A stretch of DNA of 64,000 nt from 2-02-FULL-55-14 sp964473365 (lineage in GTDB: Bacteria > Bacteroidota > Ignavibacteria > UBA10030): assembly GCA_964473365.1 (NCBI GenBank), contig CAYYOV010000007.1:1-64000 (forward strand), read 5' to 3'. The stretch's first letter is position 1, and the number at the start of each line of letters is the position of its first letter. The notes beneath the pieces are model-generated. The model had not been told where the DNA came from, did not search any database, and saw nothing but the letters and a program-made list of their open reading frames with translations. Made by a program: the position numbers and the translations under genes. Positions 32,825 through 40,306 of the stretch are shown in pieces.

Positions 32825-34477
32825 ATGAATGCTCTCCGATCTGCTGTCTTGCTCTCATTCGTCGTGCTTTCCGTCGCCCCAGCCCAATCGTCGCGACGCG
32901 CAATCGATGAAGAGGATGACTTCACCGCGCGACTCGAGCGCGAGATCGACCGTCTCGTCAACCGATTTTCGCGTGCCAGCGAGCCTGCGATCGATGATAC
33001 CCTCGATCGCAAGCGGTCACGTTCCGTGCGGACCGCCGACATCAACTCCGAGGACTATGCGCGTTCGCACACCGGCAACACGACGATCGAGTCCGATGAG
33101 CGGGTGGATGGTGACGTCGTCGTCAAGGGAGGCAATTTGACGATCTATGGCACGGTCGAGGGTGACGTGCTGGTCGTCGGCGGGAATCTGTACGTTCGGG
33201 ACAATGGCCATGTGACCGGCAACGCCCGCGTCATCAATGGAACCATCGAGAAATCCGGCGACGGCCGGATCGACGGCTACGAGGACCGCAGCAATGGCAC
33301 CGCGTCCTACCGGACCGACCGAACACGCTTTCGCCGGCTTGGGACCAGTTTCGATGCTCCCTGGCTGAACGAATTCGGCAACTTCGACAATGCCGTCGTT
33401 CGCTACAACCGCGTCGAAGGCATCTTTCTCGGGATCCGGTCGGAGAAGAAGTACTATTGGGACGGCCGGCGTGATTGGACCGCGTTCGGTTCGGTCGGCT
33501 GGGGATTTAAATCGCACACCTGGCGTTATAATCTCGGGCTCGCGCGGCAGTTCGCATTTTCGTCCGACGGAAGCCAGATCTTCGAGCTCGGCGCAGAAGG
33601 ATACAGCCTGACCGACACCAAGGACCGCTGGATCATCAGCACGAACGAGAACTCCGCCGCCGCATTCTTCATTCATGAGGATTTTCAGGACTACTTCAGC
33701 CGGCGCGGTTTCACAGGCCACGTAGCCTGGCTCACGCAGGGAAACACGCTGCGCACAGAGGTCCGGGTCGGGTACTCAGCCGACATGTACGATTCCCTCC
33801 AGTTGAAAGCAGACTGGGCGCTCTTCGGCGGCGACAAACGGTTCCGCCTCAACCCGCCCGTGGACGAGGGGAACATGCGGAGCGTCACGACCTCGATCGG
33901 ATTGACGACCGTGGAGAAGACATCGCACGGACCGGAAGGGTGGACCGTAACGGCGACGGGCGAATTCGGCCGCAAGATGGCGGGAAGCGACTTTGCGTTC
34001 AATCAATACATCTTCGACCTACGACGGTATCAGCCGTTGGGTCGATATGACAACATCAACGTCCGCTTCCGGGCAGGATCATCAGAGGGCGTTCTGCCGG
34101 TGCAACGTGATTACGAGCTCGGCGGACTCGGCACCTTGCACGCTTATCGCTTCAAGTCGGAGCGAGGTAACCGGATGTTGCTGGTGAATGCCGAGTACAT
34201 TGTGGATGGGAATTTCCTCGACGACCTGGATTTCTGGCCGTCGGACCTCTTTGGGGGCATCAATTTCTTGCTGCTCTCCGATGCTGGCCTCGTGCGCACG
34301 GCGTTACCGACCGCTGATTTTCAGGACGGCTTCGGGAAGGTCACGTGGGGCGAATTGAGACACAATCTGGGCTTTGGCCTGGCCAACAAGAGCGGTAGTT
34401 TCCGCGTTGCTTACACCTGGCGCACCACAGAGAAGGGACCGGGCACGTGGACGTTCCGGTTCGTCCGACCGTTCTAA
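32825..34477 (+). CDS. Outer-membrane BamA/TamA-like barrel with N-terminal bactofilin-like domain
   Basis: A 550-residue protein. A signal peptide (MNALRSAVLLSFVVLSVAPAQ) is followed by a short helical stretch. Residues about 95-150 repeat beta-solenoid units like bactofilin/polymer-forming domains (VDGDVVVKGGNLTIYGTVEGDVLVVGGNLYV). From about residue 180 the protein is a barrel with alternating polarity, containing LGTLHAYRFKSERGNRMLLVNAEYI, reminiscent of the BamA/FhaC surface-antigen domain, and ending in the outer-membrane signal TFRFVRPF. Secretion plus a solenoid plus a barrel suggests a surface or periplasm-facing scaffold rather than true BamA, since POTRA domains are absent. It ends at a strong terminator. 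Confidence 0.82.
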   Translation: MNALRSAVLLSFVVLSVAPAQSSRRAIDEEDDFTARLEREIDRLVNRFSRASEPAIDDTLDRKRSRSVRTADINSEDYARSHTGNTTIESDERVDGDVVVKGGNLTIYGTVEGDVLVVGGNLYVRDNGHVTGNARVINGTIEKSGDGRIDGYEDRSNGTASYRTDRTRFRRLGTSFDAPWLNEFGNFDNAVVRYNRVEGIFLGIRSEKKYYWDGRRDWTAFGSVGWGFKSHTWRYNLGLARQFAFSSDGSQIFELGAEGYSLTDTKDRWIISTNENSAAAFFIHEDFQDYFSRRGFTGHVAWLTQGNTLRTEVRVGYSADMYDSLQLKADWALFGGDKRFRLNPPVDEGNMRSVTTSIGLTTVEKTSHGPEGWTVTATGEFGRKMAGSDFAFNQYIFDLRRYQPLGRYDNINVRFRAGSSEGVLPVQRDYELGGLGTLHAYRFKSERGNRMLLVNAEYIVDGNFLDDLDFWPSDLFGGINFLLLSDAGLVRTALPTADFQDGFGKVTWGELRHNLGFGLANKSGSFRVAYTWRTTEKGPGTWTFRFVRPF

Positions 34478-34507
34478 GGTCAACATCGATCCTCTTCGCT
34501 TCGCATC

Positions 34508-34540
34508 GCAGGCGGCCCCAGGGCCGCCTGCCGTCTTTCT
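34508..34540 (+). terminator. Strong hairpin terminator after the barrel gene
   Basis: GCAGGCGGCCC (34508-34518) and GGGCCGCCTGC (34521-34531) form a perfect GC-rich stem with a minimal loop, followed by CGTCTTTCT. It lies 30 bp after the stop codon. Confidence 0.75.
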
Positions 34541-34796
34541 GGCCGCTCACGACTTTTTCCTATATTGCGCGACACGCACAGGGGTCGCATTATGCATCGA
34601 CGAACCGTACAGATGGCGTTGCTTGTTCTCTTCGCTGAACGAACGGGCCCAGGTGACGGAGATGAAGTTGAACGTGCCCAACAATGACTTCTGGTTCGAT
34701 GAACTCGAATTCAGGAAGAGCAGGTAGGATGAAGCGGTCAGCGCAGCGTTCGCTCGTCAACAGCGTCCATCACCCGGCGACACCTGTGGAGGAGAG
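34541..34796 (+). promoter_or_regulatory. msrA upstream region
   Basis: TATATT at 34561-34566 resembles the -10 boxes elsewhere in the window, but the -35 position (34538-34543, TCTGGC) is poor, so this is a weak promoter. A GCGAC/GTCGC hairpin (34569-34588) follows it. A 21-codon open frame (34662-34727) has no convincing ribosome-binding site and no family. GGAGGAG directly before 34797 serves msrA. Confidence 0.4.
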
Positions 34797-35315
34797 ATGA
34801 CAACACCATCAACCGAACTCGCCACCCTTGGTGGCGGATGCTTCTGGTGCGTGGAGGCGATCTATGAACAGATCCCCGGTGTGCAGAAGGTGGTTTCCGG
34901 CTATGCTGGTGGGCACGTTAACAATCCGACGTATGAGCAGGTCTGCTCCGGCACGACCGGCCATGCGGAAGTAGCGCAGATCACGTTCGATCCGACGAAG
35001 ATCTCGTACGAAGACCTGCTTAGCTGGTTCTGGAAGGCCCACGACCCCACGACGCTCAACCGTCAGGGGGCCGACGTTGGTACGCAGTACCGTTCGGTCA
35101 TCTTCACCCATTCCCACAACCAGCGCCGAACGGCCGAACGCTCGAAAGCTGAAGCACAGAAGGATTGGACCGATCCGATCGTGACCGAGATCGTCCCACT
35201 CGACCGGTTCTATCCTGCCGAAGACTATCATCAGCAATATTACCGCAACCATGCCGCGGCGCCGTATTGCCAGTTCGTCATTCGTCCGAAGCTCAAGAAG
35301 CTGAACATGGAATGA
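34797..35315 (+). CDS. msrA: Peptide-methionine (S)-S-oxide reductase
   Basis: A 172-residue MsrA. The catalytic cysteine lies in GGGCFWCVEAIY, followed by VVSGYAGGHVNNPTYEQVCSGTTGHAEVAQI, all canonical. It reduces methionine-S-sulfoxide in proteins using thioredoxin. No signal peptide is present, so it acts in the cytoplasm. The ATG has GGAGGAG immediately upstream with good spacing. It is followed by an exported carboxypeptidase whose frame opens across the msrA stop. No MsrB is adjacent. Confidence 0.97.
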   Translation: MTTPSTELATLGGGCFWCVEAIYEQIPGVQKVVSGYAGGHVNNPTYEQVCSGTTGHAEVAQITFDPTKISYEDLLSWFWKAHDPTTLNRQGADVGTQYRSVIFTHSHNQRRTAERSKAEAQKDWTDPIVTEIVPLDRFYPAEDYHQQYYRNHAAAPYCQFVIRPKLKKLNME

Positions 35316-35317
35316 CC

Positions 35318-36550
35318 ATGCCGACCCGTCGCTGCCTCATCATCGTCCTGTCACTCGCTCCGTACACCATGTCCGCTCAGAACAGCGCTCCGTCAGCCCA
35401 AGAACTTGCTGCGCTCCACGATCAGGTGCGGGTCAACGCGATCACCTCACGCAAATTCACACAAGCCGAACTCACCCGCTGGCTGGCACCTGCCGTCACG
35501 AACGGCGTCGTGACGGCTGAACCCGTCGGAGCCTCGGGCGAAGGACGGCCGCTCACGCTCTACACATACGGCACGGGCTCCACGCGCGTCCTGCTTTGGT
35601 CGCAGATGCACGGAGACGAGCCAACGGCCACCATGGCCCTTGTCGACCTCGTTGCGCTCTTTCAGCAGCGACCGGCCGATCCTCTCGTGAAACTCATTCG
35701 CGAGCGGCTGACGCTGTTGATGCTCCCAATGATCAATCCTGACGGGGCAGAGCGGTTCACGCGACGCACGGCGCAACGCATCGATATGAACCGTGACGCG
35801 CTCGCCCTCGAGACGCCCGAAGCCCGGACGCTGAAGGCGGTGCGTGACCGGTTCGATCCCCAATTCGGGTTCAACCTTCACGACCAGGACCCGCGTTACA
35901 CTGTCGGTACGACACGGGCGATCACCGCCATCGCGCTGCTCGCTCCGCCGGTCGACGAAAGCCGGCAGGACAACGAGGTGCGCGCACGGGCGAAACATGT
36001 GGCGGCGGGCATCGCGGCAACGCTCGGCCAACTGATCCCGGGAACGATCGCGAAGTGGGACGATACGTTCGAACCGCGGGCGTTCGGCGACAACATCCAA
36101 CGGTGGGGGACGAGCACCGTGCTGATCGAATCGGGCGGATGGCCGGGCGACAAACAAAAGATGCATCTGCGTGCCATGAACTTTGTGGCCTTGCTCGATG
36201 CCTTCCGCCGGATGGCCGATGGCTCGTGGGCATCAACGCCGACCGATGCCTATGAGGCCCTGGCGTTCAACATGAAGCTCGGATGCGACGTGTTGATCCA
36301 GAATGCACGGATCCGTCCTTCACCGAAGGCGCCGGCAGCGCGCGTGGATGTGGCGGTGAACATCGACGAGGTATCGGACAATGGCGAGTCGCCCACCATC
36401 CGTGCAACTGTCATCGACATCGGCGATCTTCGCACATTCACGGGCTATGAGACCGTCGATGCGGGGGGCGCAGAGATCGACTCCCTGGTTGTAAAGGTCG
36501 ACAAGGTCCTGACGCTCGAACAGCTCAAATCGCTCATACCGCGCAAATAG
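35318..36550 (+). CDS. Exported M14-family zinc carboxypeptidase
   Basis: A 410-residue protein with a signal peptide (PTRRCLIIVLSLAPYTMSAQ). The M14 zinc and substrate residues are visible: HGDEPTATMALV (HxxE), LPMINPDGAERF, RIDMNRDALAL, FNLHDQDPRY (third zinc ligand) and VLIESGGWPGD (catalytic Glu). It should remove C-terminal residues from peptides, or act on peptidoglycan-derived peptides, in the periplasm. The ATG at 35318 follows the msrA stop by 2 nt; an ATG at 35312 overlaps that stop (ATGA). Either implies translational coupling with msrA. A T-less ATCGGCC/GGCCGAT hairpin follows at 36556-36583. Confidence 0.9.
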   Translation: MPTRRCLIIVLSLAPYTMSAQNSAPSAQELAALHDQVRVNAITSRKFTQAELTRWLAPAVTNGVVTAEPVGASGEGRPLTLYTYGTGSTRVLLWSQMHGDEPTATMALVDLVALFQQRPADPLVKLIRERLTLLMLPMINPDGAERFTRRTAQRIDMNRDALALETPEARTLKAVRDRFDPQFGFNLHDQDPRYTVGTTRAITAIALLAPPVDESRQDNEVRARAKHVAAGIAATLGQLIPGTIAKWDDTFEPRAFGDNIQRWGTSTVLIESGGWPGDKQKMHLRAMNFVALLDAFRRMADGSWASTPTDAYEALAFNMKLGCDVLIQNARIRPSPKAPAARVDVAVNIDEVSDNGESPTIRATVIDIGDLRTFTGYETVDAGGAEIDSLVVKVDKVLTLEQLKSLIPRK

Positions 36551-36582
36551 CGACGATCGGCCGTGGCAATATCCCCGGCCGA

Positions 36583-36611
36583 TTGCACTCAGCCCCTCTT
36601 TTCGGTAGTTT
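36583..36611 (+). promoter_or_regulatory. Promoter of ECF sigma operon (TTGCAC-N17-TAGTTT)
   Basis: TTGCAC (36583-36588) and TAGTTT (36606-36611) are exactly 17 nt apart. The -35 overlaps the last base of the hairpin that follows the carboxypeptidase gene. Transcription from about 36618 would give a leader near 138 nt, long enough for additional control. Confidence 0.6.
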
Positions 36612-36755
36612 TCCGCACTTTCTCTGGGGCCGCGCCTCTGCTTTATCCGCAAAGCCGGTGCCCGGAACCTCTTGCTCCACGCTCCCGTTGACCGTCTGTG
36701 GATCGCCGCTGAAAGGGCGGGTTGGTCGACGGGGGCTGTCACTCACGACCGACGA

Positions 36756-37367
36756 ATGATACCCCTGTTTTTGACAGCGATCCTCTCCGGCCGCACCGAT
36801 CGTCACGCGGAGTTCGAAGCCGAGGCTATGCCGCATATGGATATCCTCTACAACTTCGCCCTCCGTACGACCGGTGATGCTGACGACGCGAAGGATCTCC
36901 TTCAGGAGACGTTCCTGAAGGCCTACCGGTTCTGGGATAAGTACGAGAAGGGTACGAACATTCGTGCCTGGCTCTTCCGCATCATGAAGAACTCGTACAT
37001 CAATCGCTACCGGAAAGAATCCCGCGAGCCGGACAAGGTGGACTACGAGGACGTCGAGAATTTCTACGACTCGATCCGCGACGACTCAAAGGAGACGAGC
37101 GATCTGCAGCAGCGGATGTTCGGCAATCTTCTGGGTGACGAGGTCACAACCGCGCTCCAGGAGATGCCTGATGATTTTCGCACCGTGGTGATTCTCTGCG
37201 ACATCGAAGGATTGACGTACGAAGAGATCGCCGAGTTTCTCAATTGTCCCATCGGTACGGTGCGGTCCAGGCTGCATCGAGGTCGTAAGATGCTCCAGGC
37301 GCGCCTTCATCGATACGCTCGGGCGCACGGATATGTGTCCGGGAAATCGGACGAGGCTGAGGGCTGA
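36756..37367 (+). CDS. ECF (sigma-70 family) RNA polymerase sigma factor
   Basis: A 203-residue group IV sigma factor. Region 2 reads MDILYNFALRTTGDADDAKDLLQETFLKAYRFW and NIRAWLFRIMKNSYINRYRK. Region 4 reads LQEMPDDFRTVVILCDIEGLTYEEIAEFLNCPIGTVRSRLHRGRKML. The start at 36756 keeps a short N-terminal extension (MIPLFLTAIL...). The next ATG in region 2, at 36828, would clip the domain. It is followed after 43 nt by a zinc-finger anti-sigma factor, so activity is probably controlled by sequestration at the membrane. Confidence 0.94.
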   Translation: MIPLFLTAILSGRTDRHAEFEAEAMPHMDILYNFALRTTGDADDAKDLLQETFLKAYRFWDKYEKGTNIRAWLFRIMKNSYINRYRKESREPDKVDYEDVENFYDSIRDDSKETSDLQQRMFGNLLGDEVTTALQEMPDDFRTVVILCDIEGLTYEEIAEFLNCPIGTVRSRLHRGRKMLQARLHRYARAHGYVSGKSDEAEG

Positions 37368-37410
37368 TGCATTTCACTATCGTTGATGAACACTTTTTCA
37401 GGATCGTTCT

Positions 37411-38244
37411 GTGAACTGTACTGATGCACACGAACTGGCCGGTCCCGCGCTCGACGGCCACCTGTCTGAACAGGATCGCGCGGCGTTTCAGGAGCATCTT
37501 CGCTCGTGCCGCGTCTGCCGGCGAGATTTTGAGCTCGAGTCGTCTATCCGTTCGTTCCTCCGCACGGCGGTCGAACCGGTAGAGACGCCCGGCGCAGTCC
37601 GTCGTTCGGTCGTCGACGCCGTCCGTGCCGAAGCACGTTCTCAACAGAAGGCCGAGGGTCGGGATTGGTGGTCGATGATCTTTGGCCGCGTGCCCGCACC
37701 GATCGTCGGACTCGGGCTTGCGGTCGTCCTTATTGCATTCGCACTGTTCCCCGTTGGTCCGAACGACGACCTGATCCGCCATGCGGCCGCGAACGACGTC
37801 ATCAACCAGGCCGCAGAGAATTTTCAGCTCATCCGCGACGGTAAGGTGAAACCCGCGATCACCTCGTGCTCGCCCGAACAGGTCGGCGCGTATCTCGAAT
37901 CACAACGGATGCCGTTCCACGTCGATCTTCGGCCGATGGAACGGTGTGACGGGTACAGCGCTGTTGTGAACGACTATCACGGCGTGCGGCTCGCACATGT
38001 GGTGTACAAAATTGGGGACGAATTGCTGTATGTTTTGCAGGTCCAGAAGGATGAGGCGCTCGGGCGTGAGGCACATTTGACGATGCCGCCAGCGGCACGC
38101 GAAGCGATCGAGCGCACCGGATGGTACACCGATCCGCAGCATCCCGACTGCAATGTGGTGATGTGGGAGGATGGCGGCACGCTGTGCGCGGCCGCCTCAA
38201 CGATGCAGAAAGAGAAGATGATGGCCGTCCTGGCCAGTCGCTGA
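37411..38244 (+). CDS. Transmembrane zinc-finger anti-sigma factor with Cys-containing periplasmic domain
   Basis: A 277-residue protein. The N-terminal zf-HC2 (ZAS) motif is HLRSCRVC (H-x3-C-x2-C) with an upstream CTDAHEL. A single transmembrane helix lies at about residues 100-119 (VGLGLAVVLIAFALFPVG). The periplasmic part of about 155 residues has four cysteines (in ITSCSPE, MERCDGY, HPDCNVV, TLCAAA) and resembles no family I know. It should bind and inhibit the ECF sigma factor upstream until a signal arrives. The cysteines could be a redox or metal switch. GTG at 37411 is supported by AGGA about 8 nt upstream. Confidence 0.88.
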   Translation: MNCTDAHELAGPALDGHLSEQDRAAFQEHLRSCRVCRRDFELESSIRSFLRTAVEPVETPGAVRRSVVDAVRAEARSQQKAEGRDWWSMIFGRVPAPIVGLGLAVVLIAFALFPVGPNDDLIRHAAANDVINQAAENFQLIRDGKVKPAITSCSPEQVGAYLESQRMPFHVDLRPMERCDGYSAVVNDYHGVRLAHVVYKIGDELLYVLQVQKDEALGREAHLTMPPAAREAIERTGWYTDPQHPDCNVVMWEDGGTLCAAASTMQKEKMMAVLASR

Positions 38245-38248
38245 TCGC

Positions 38249-38950
38249 TCAGCGACCGATGAACAACCGATCCGCGAGCCGGGAGGGCAGCCCCGACTCG
38301 CGAATCTTTTTTGCGGCCGCTTCGATGTCGTAGGACACGCGGACGTTACGGTAGTTCCACGCGGCCTCGTCGAAAAGTCCGTAGCTGGCCTCCGGATCGC
38401 CGTCACGGGGCTGGCCGACGCTGCCCACATTGATGATGGTCCTCTCCTCGCGCCGGAGGGGACCCTGGGCCTTTCGCTCGCGGAAGATGGCCGGCGTGTG
38501 GGTATGGCCGATGAAACAGGCGCCGCGGTCGAATGCGCTGAACGCTTCTCGCGCATCGATGGAATCAAATACGTACGTCCAGAGTGCTGGTTCGAGGGGC
38601 GAGGCGTGAACGAATACGATGTCGGGTTCGGTGAGGGACAGCGGAAGGCCGCGGAGGTACTGAAGATGGTCAGCCGAGAGTTCTCCCCGCGTCCAGAGAA
38701 TGGCTTGTGCGGCATGTGACGAAAACCGTTCGGCCATCGATTGGTCGACCGCAGCGGCGTCATGGTTCCCCAGGACCGTCATCGCACACGCCGCTCGCAC
38801 CCGCTCAATGCACGGCCCGGGATCGGCGCCGTACCCGACAATATCCCCCAGACAAACGATCCGGTCCACTCCGTTGCCGGCGATCGAGCCCAAGACCGCC
38901 TCGAGCGCCTCTAGGTTGCCGTGAATATCCGAGATGATCGCAGTGCGCAT
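38249..38950 (-). CDS. Calcineurin-like metallophosphoesterase
   Basis: A 233-residue phosphoesterase with all metal motifs: ISDIHGNLEAL, CLGDIVGYG, LGNHDAAA, FVHASP and IGHTHTP. The family (YfcE/MJ0936-like) hydrolyses phosphodiesters or diadenosine polyphosphates with Mn2+ or related metals; substrate is unknown. It is cytoplasmic. Its stop lies 4 bp from the convergent anti-sigma stop, leaving no room for a terminator between them. Confidence 0.92.
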   Translation of the reverse strand: MRTAIISDIHGNLEALEAVLGSIAGNGVDRIVCLGDIVGYGADPGPCIERVRAACAMTVLGNHDAAAVDQSMAERFSSHAAQAILWTRGELSADHLQYLRGLPLSLTEPDIVFVHASPLEPALWTYVFDSIDAREAFSAFDRGACFIGHTHTPAIFRERKAQGPLRREERTIINVGSVGQPRDGDPEASYGLFDEAAWNYRNVRVSYDIEAAAKKIRESGLPSRLADRLFIGR

Positions 38951-39040
38951 GTTCCTTGGTGTCCTCGGACGTTCCGGACGATGAGCGATCCGGCGGGCCG
39001 CATCATGGTGACTGGCTGAGGACCACTGGTCCGCGGCCGG

Positions 39041-40306
39041 TTACGTCTTCTGCTGCTTTTTTTTGGCGGCTGGAAAGAGGATGTTATTCAGAATGAGTCG
39101 GTACCCCGGCGACGTGCGATGGAGCGACAGGTCGGTCGGCGGATCGCCAACTGCATGCTGATAGTCCTCGGGATCGTGGCCGCTGTACCACGTGAAGGTT
39201 CCCCGGCCGAAGTTGCCGTGAAGATACCGCACCTCCTCCGTCCCGTCCCGCTCCGCCAGCACCGTTACCGTCCGCTTGATGGCTCCTTTCCGGAATGCCG
39301 TCGTCTGGCCCATGAAGCCCTTCACGATCGACACGTGATTCTGCGTCAGCATCGTAGGAACGGGGTCGTGCTTCGCCGAAAATTCGAAGAGCGTAAAATA
39401 GTCAGTGTTCGGGTCCCGGATCGGCGGCGGGTCTGATGGCGGCAGGTCGATGTCGGAGTACTCGTACCGATAGGGGTTCATGTCGAGCGCGAAGTTCTCG
39501 AATGCCAGGGTCTTTCGGAAGTCGAGTTTCGACGCTGCCTGCGGGTCGGTTGGATCTCCGTCGAACATCACGTCAGCAATATCCACTCCTTCCGCGGCCA
39601 ACGCGATGTCGTACGAGTCGGTCGCGGAGCACATGGCAAACATGAATCCGCCGTTGCCGACGAAGTCGCGAATGGAGCGCGCGACCGCTTTCTTTTCCTC
39701 CGAGACCTTGGCGTACCCCAGCCGTCGGGCTTCGCGTTCATACATCGCTTGTTGCTCCACGTACCACTGCGCCGTCCTGAAGTTGGCGAAGAATTTTCCG
39801 TACTGTCCGGTGAAGTCCTCGTGATGCAGATGCAGCCAGTCGTATTCGGCTAGCTTGCCTGACAACACTTCTTCGTCCCATACCTTCGTGTATGGTACTT
39901 CCGCGTATTCGAGCGCGAGGGTCACGGCGTCGTCCCACGGCTTGAAGTTGGGAGGGGCGTAGACAGCGATCTTCGGTGCCTTCTCGAGTCGTACGACGTC
40001 GGTATTCGCATCTTCGCGCTGAACATCCGCCAACACCTGTGCCGCCTGACCTGCAGAGAGGCTTTCGAACGACACACCCCGAACGCGGCATTCCCGGGCC
40101 ACCGGCTCTGCCTGGTCGATGAGAAATGAGCCGCCCCGATAGTTCAGCAGCCAGTCGACCTGCCCATTCTTCTCCAGCACCCAAAACGCCACGCCATACG
40201 CCTTCAGGTGGTTCGTTTGCGTCAGATCCATAGGAATGAGCACTTTCGGCTGCGCCAACGCGCTTCCCGCAAGAGCGAAAACAAGCACAACGCACCAGCG
40301 CTTCAT
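39041..40306 (-). CDS. Exported conserved protein of unknown function (often labelled asparagine synthetase B)
   Basis: A 421-residue protein with a signal peptide (MKRWCVVLVFALAGSALA). The mature start PKVLIPMDLTQTNHLKAYGVAFW and DWLLNYRGGSFL match a Bacteroidota family that, as far as I recall, carries the database label asparagine synthetase B, yet no N-terminal catalytic Cys or PP-loop of AsnB is present and the protein is exported. A GATase-like or DUF4159-like fold is possible (KIAVYAPPNFKPWDDAVTLAL, GGFMFAMCSATDSYDIAL). Its ATG overlaps the stop of the TPR gene upstream by four nt, so they form a coupled pair. The C-terminus is a Lys/Gln run. Confidence 0.72.
   Translation of the reverse strand: MKRWCVVLVFALAGSALAQPKVLIPMDLTQTNHLKAYGVAFWVLEKNGQVDWLLNYRGGSFLIDQAEPVARECRVRGVSFESLSAGQAAQVLADVQREDANTDVVRLEKAPKIAVYAPPNFKPWDDAVTLALEYAEVPYTKVWDEEVLSGKLAEYDWLHLHHEDFTGQYGKFFANFRTAQWYVEQQAMYEREARRLGYAKVSEEKKAVARSIRDFVGNGGFMFAMCSATDSYDIALAAEGVDIADVMFDGDPTDPQAASKLDFRKTLAFENFALDMNPYRYEYSDIDLPPSDPPPIRDPNTDYFTLFEFSAKHDPVPTMLTQNHVSIVKGFMGQTTAFRKGAIKRTVTVLAERDGTEEVRYLHGNFGRGTFTWYSGHDPEDYQHAVGDPPTDLSLHRTSPGYRLILNNILFPAAKKKQQKT

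Noticed and set aside
34662..34727. A 21-codon open frame starting MKLNVPNNDFWF upstream of msrA
   Set aside because: No convincing ribosome-binding site, no family match and no sign of conservation available; treated as leader or spacer DNA.
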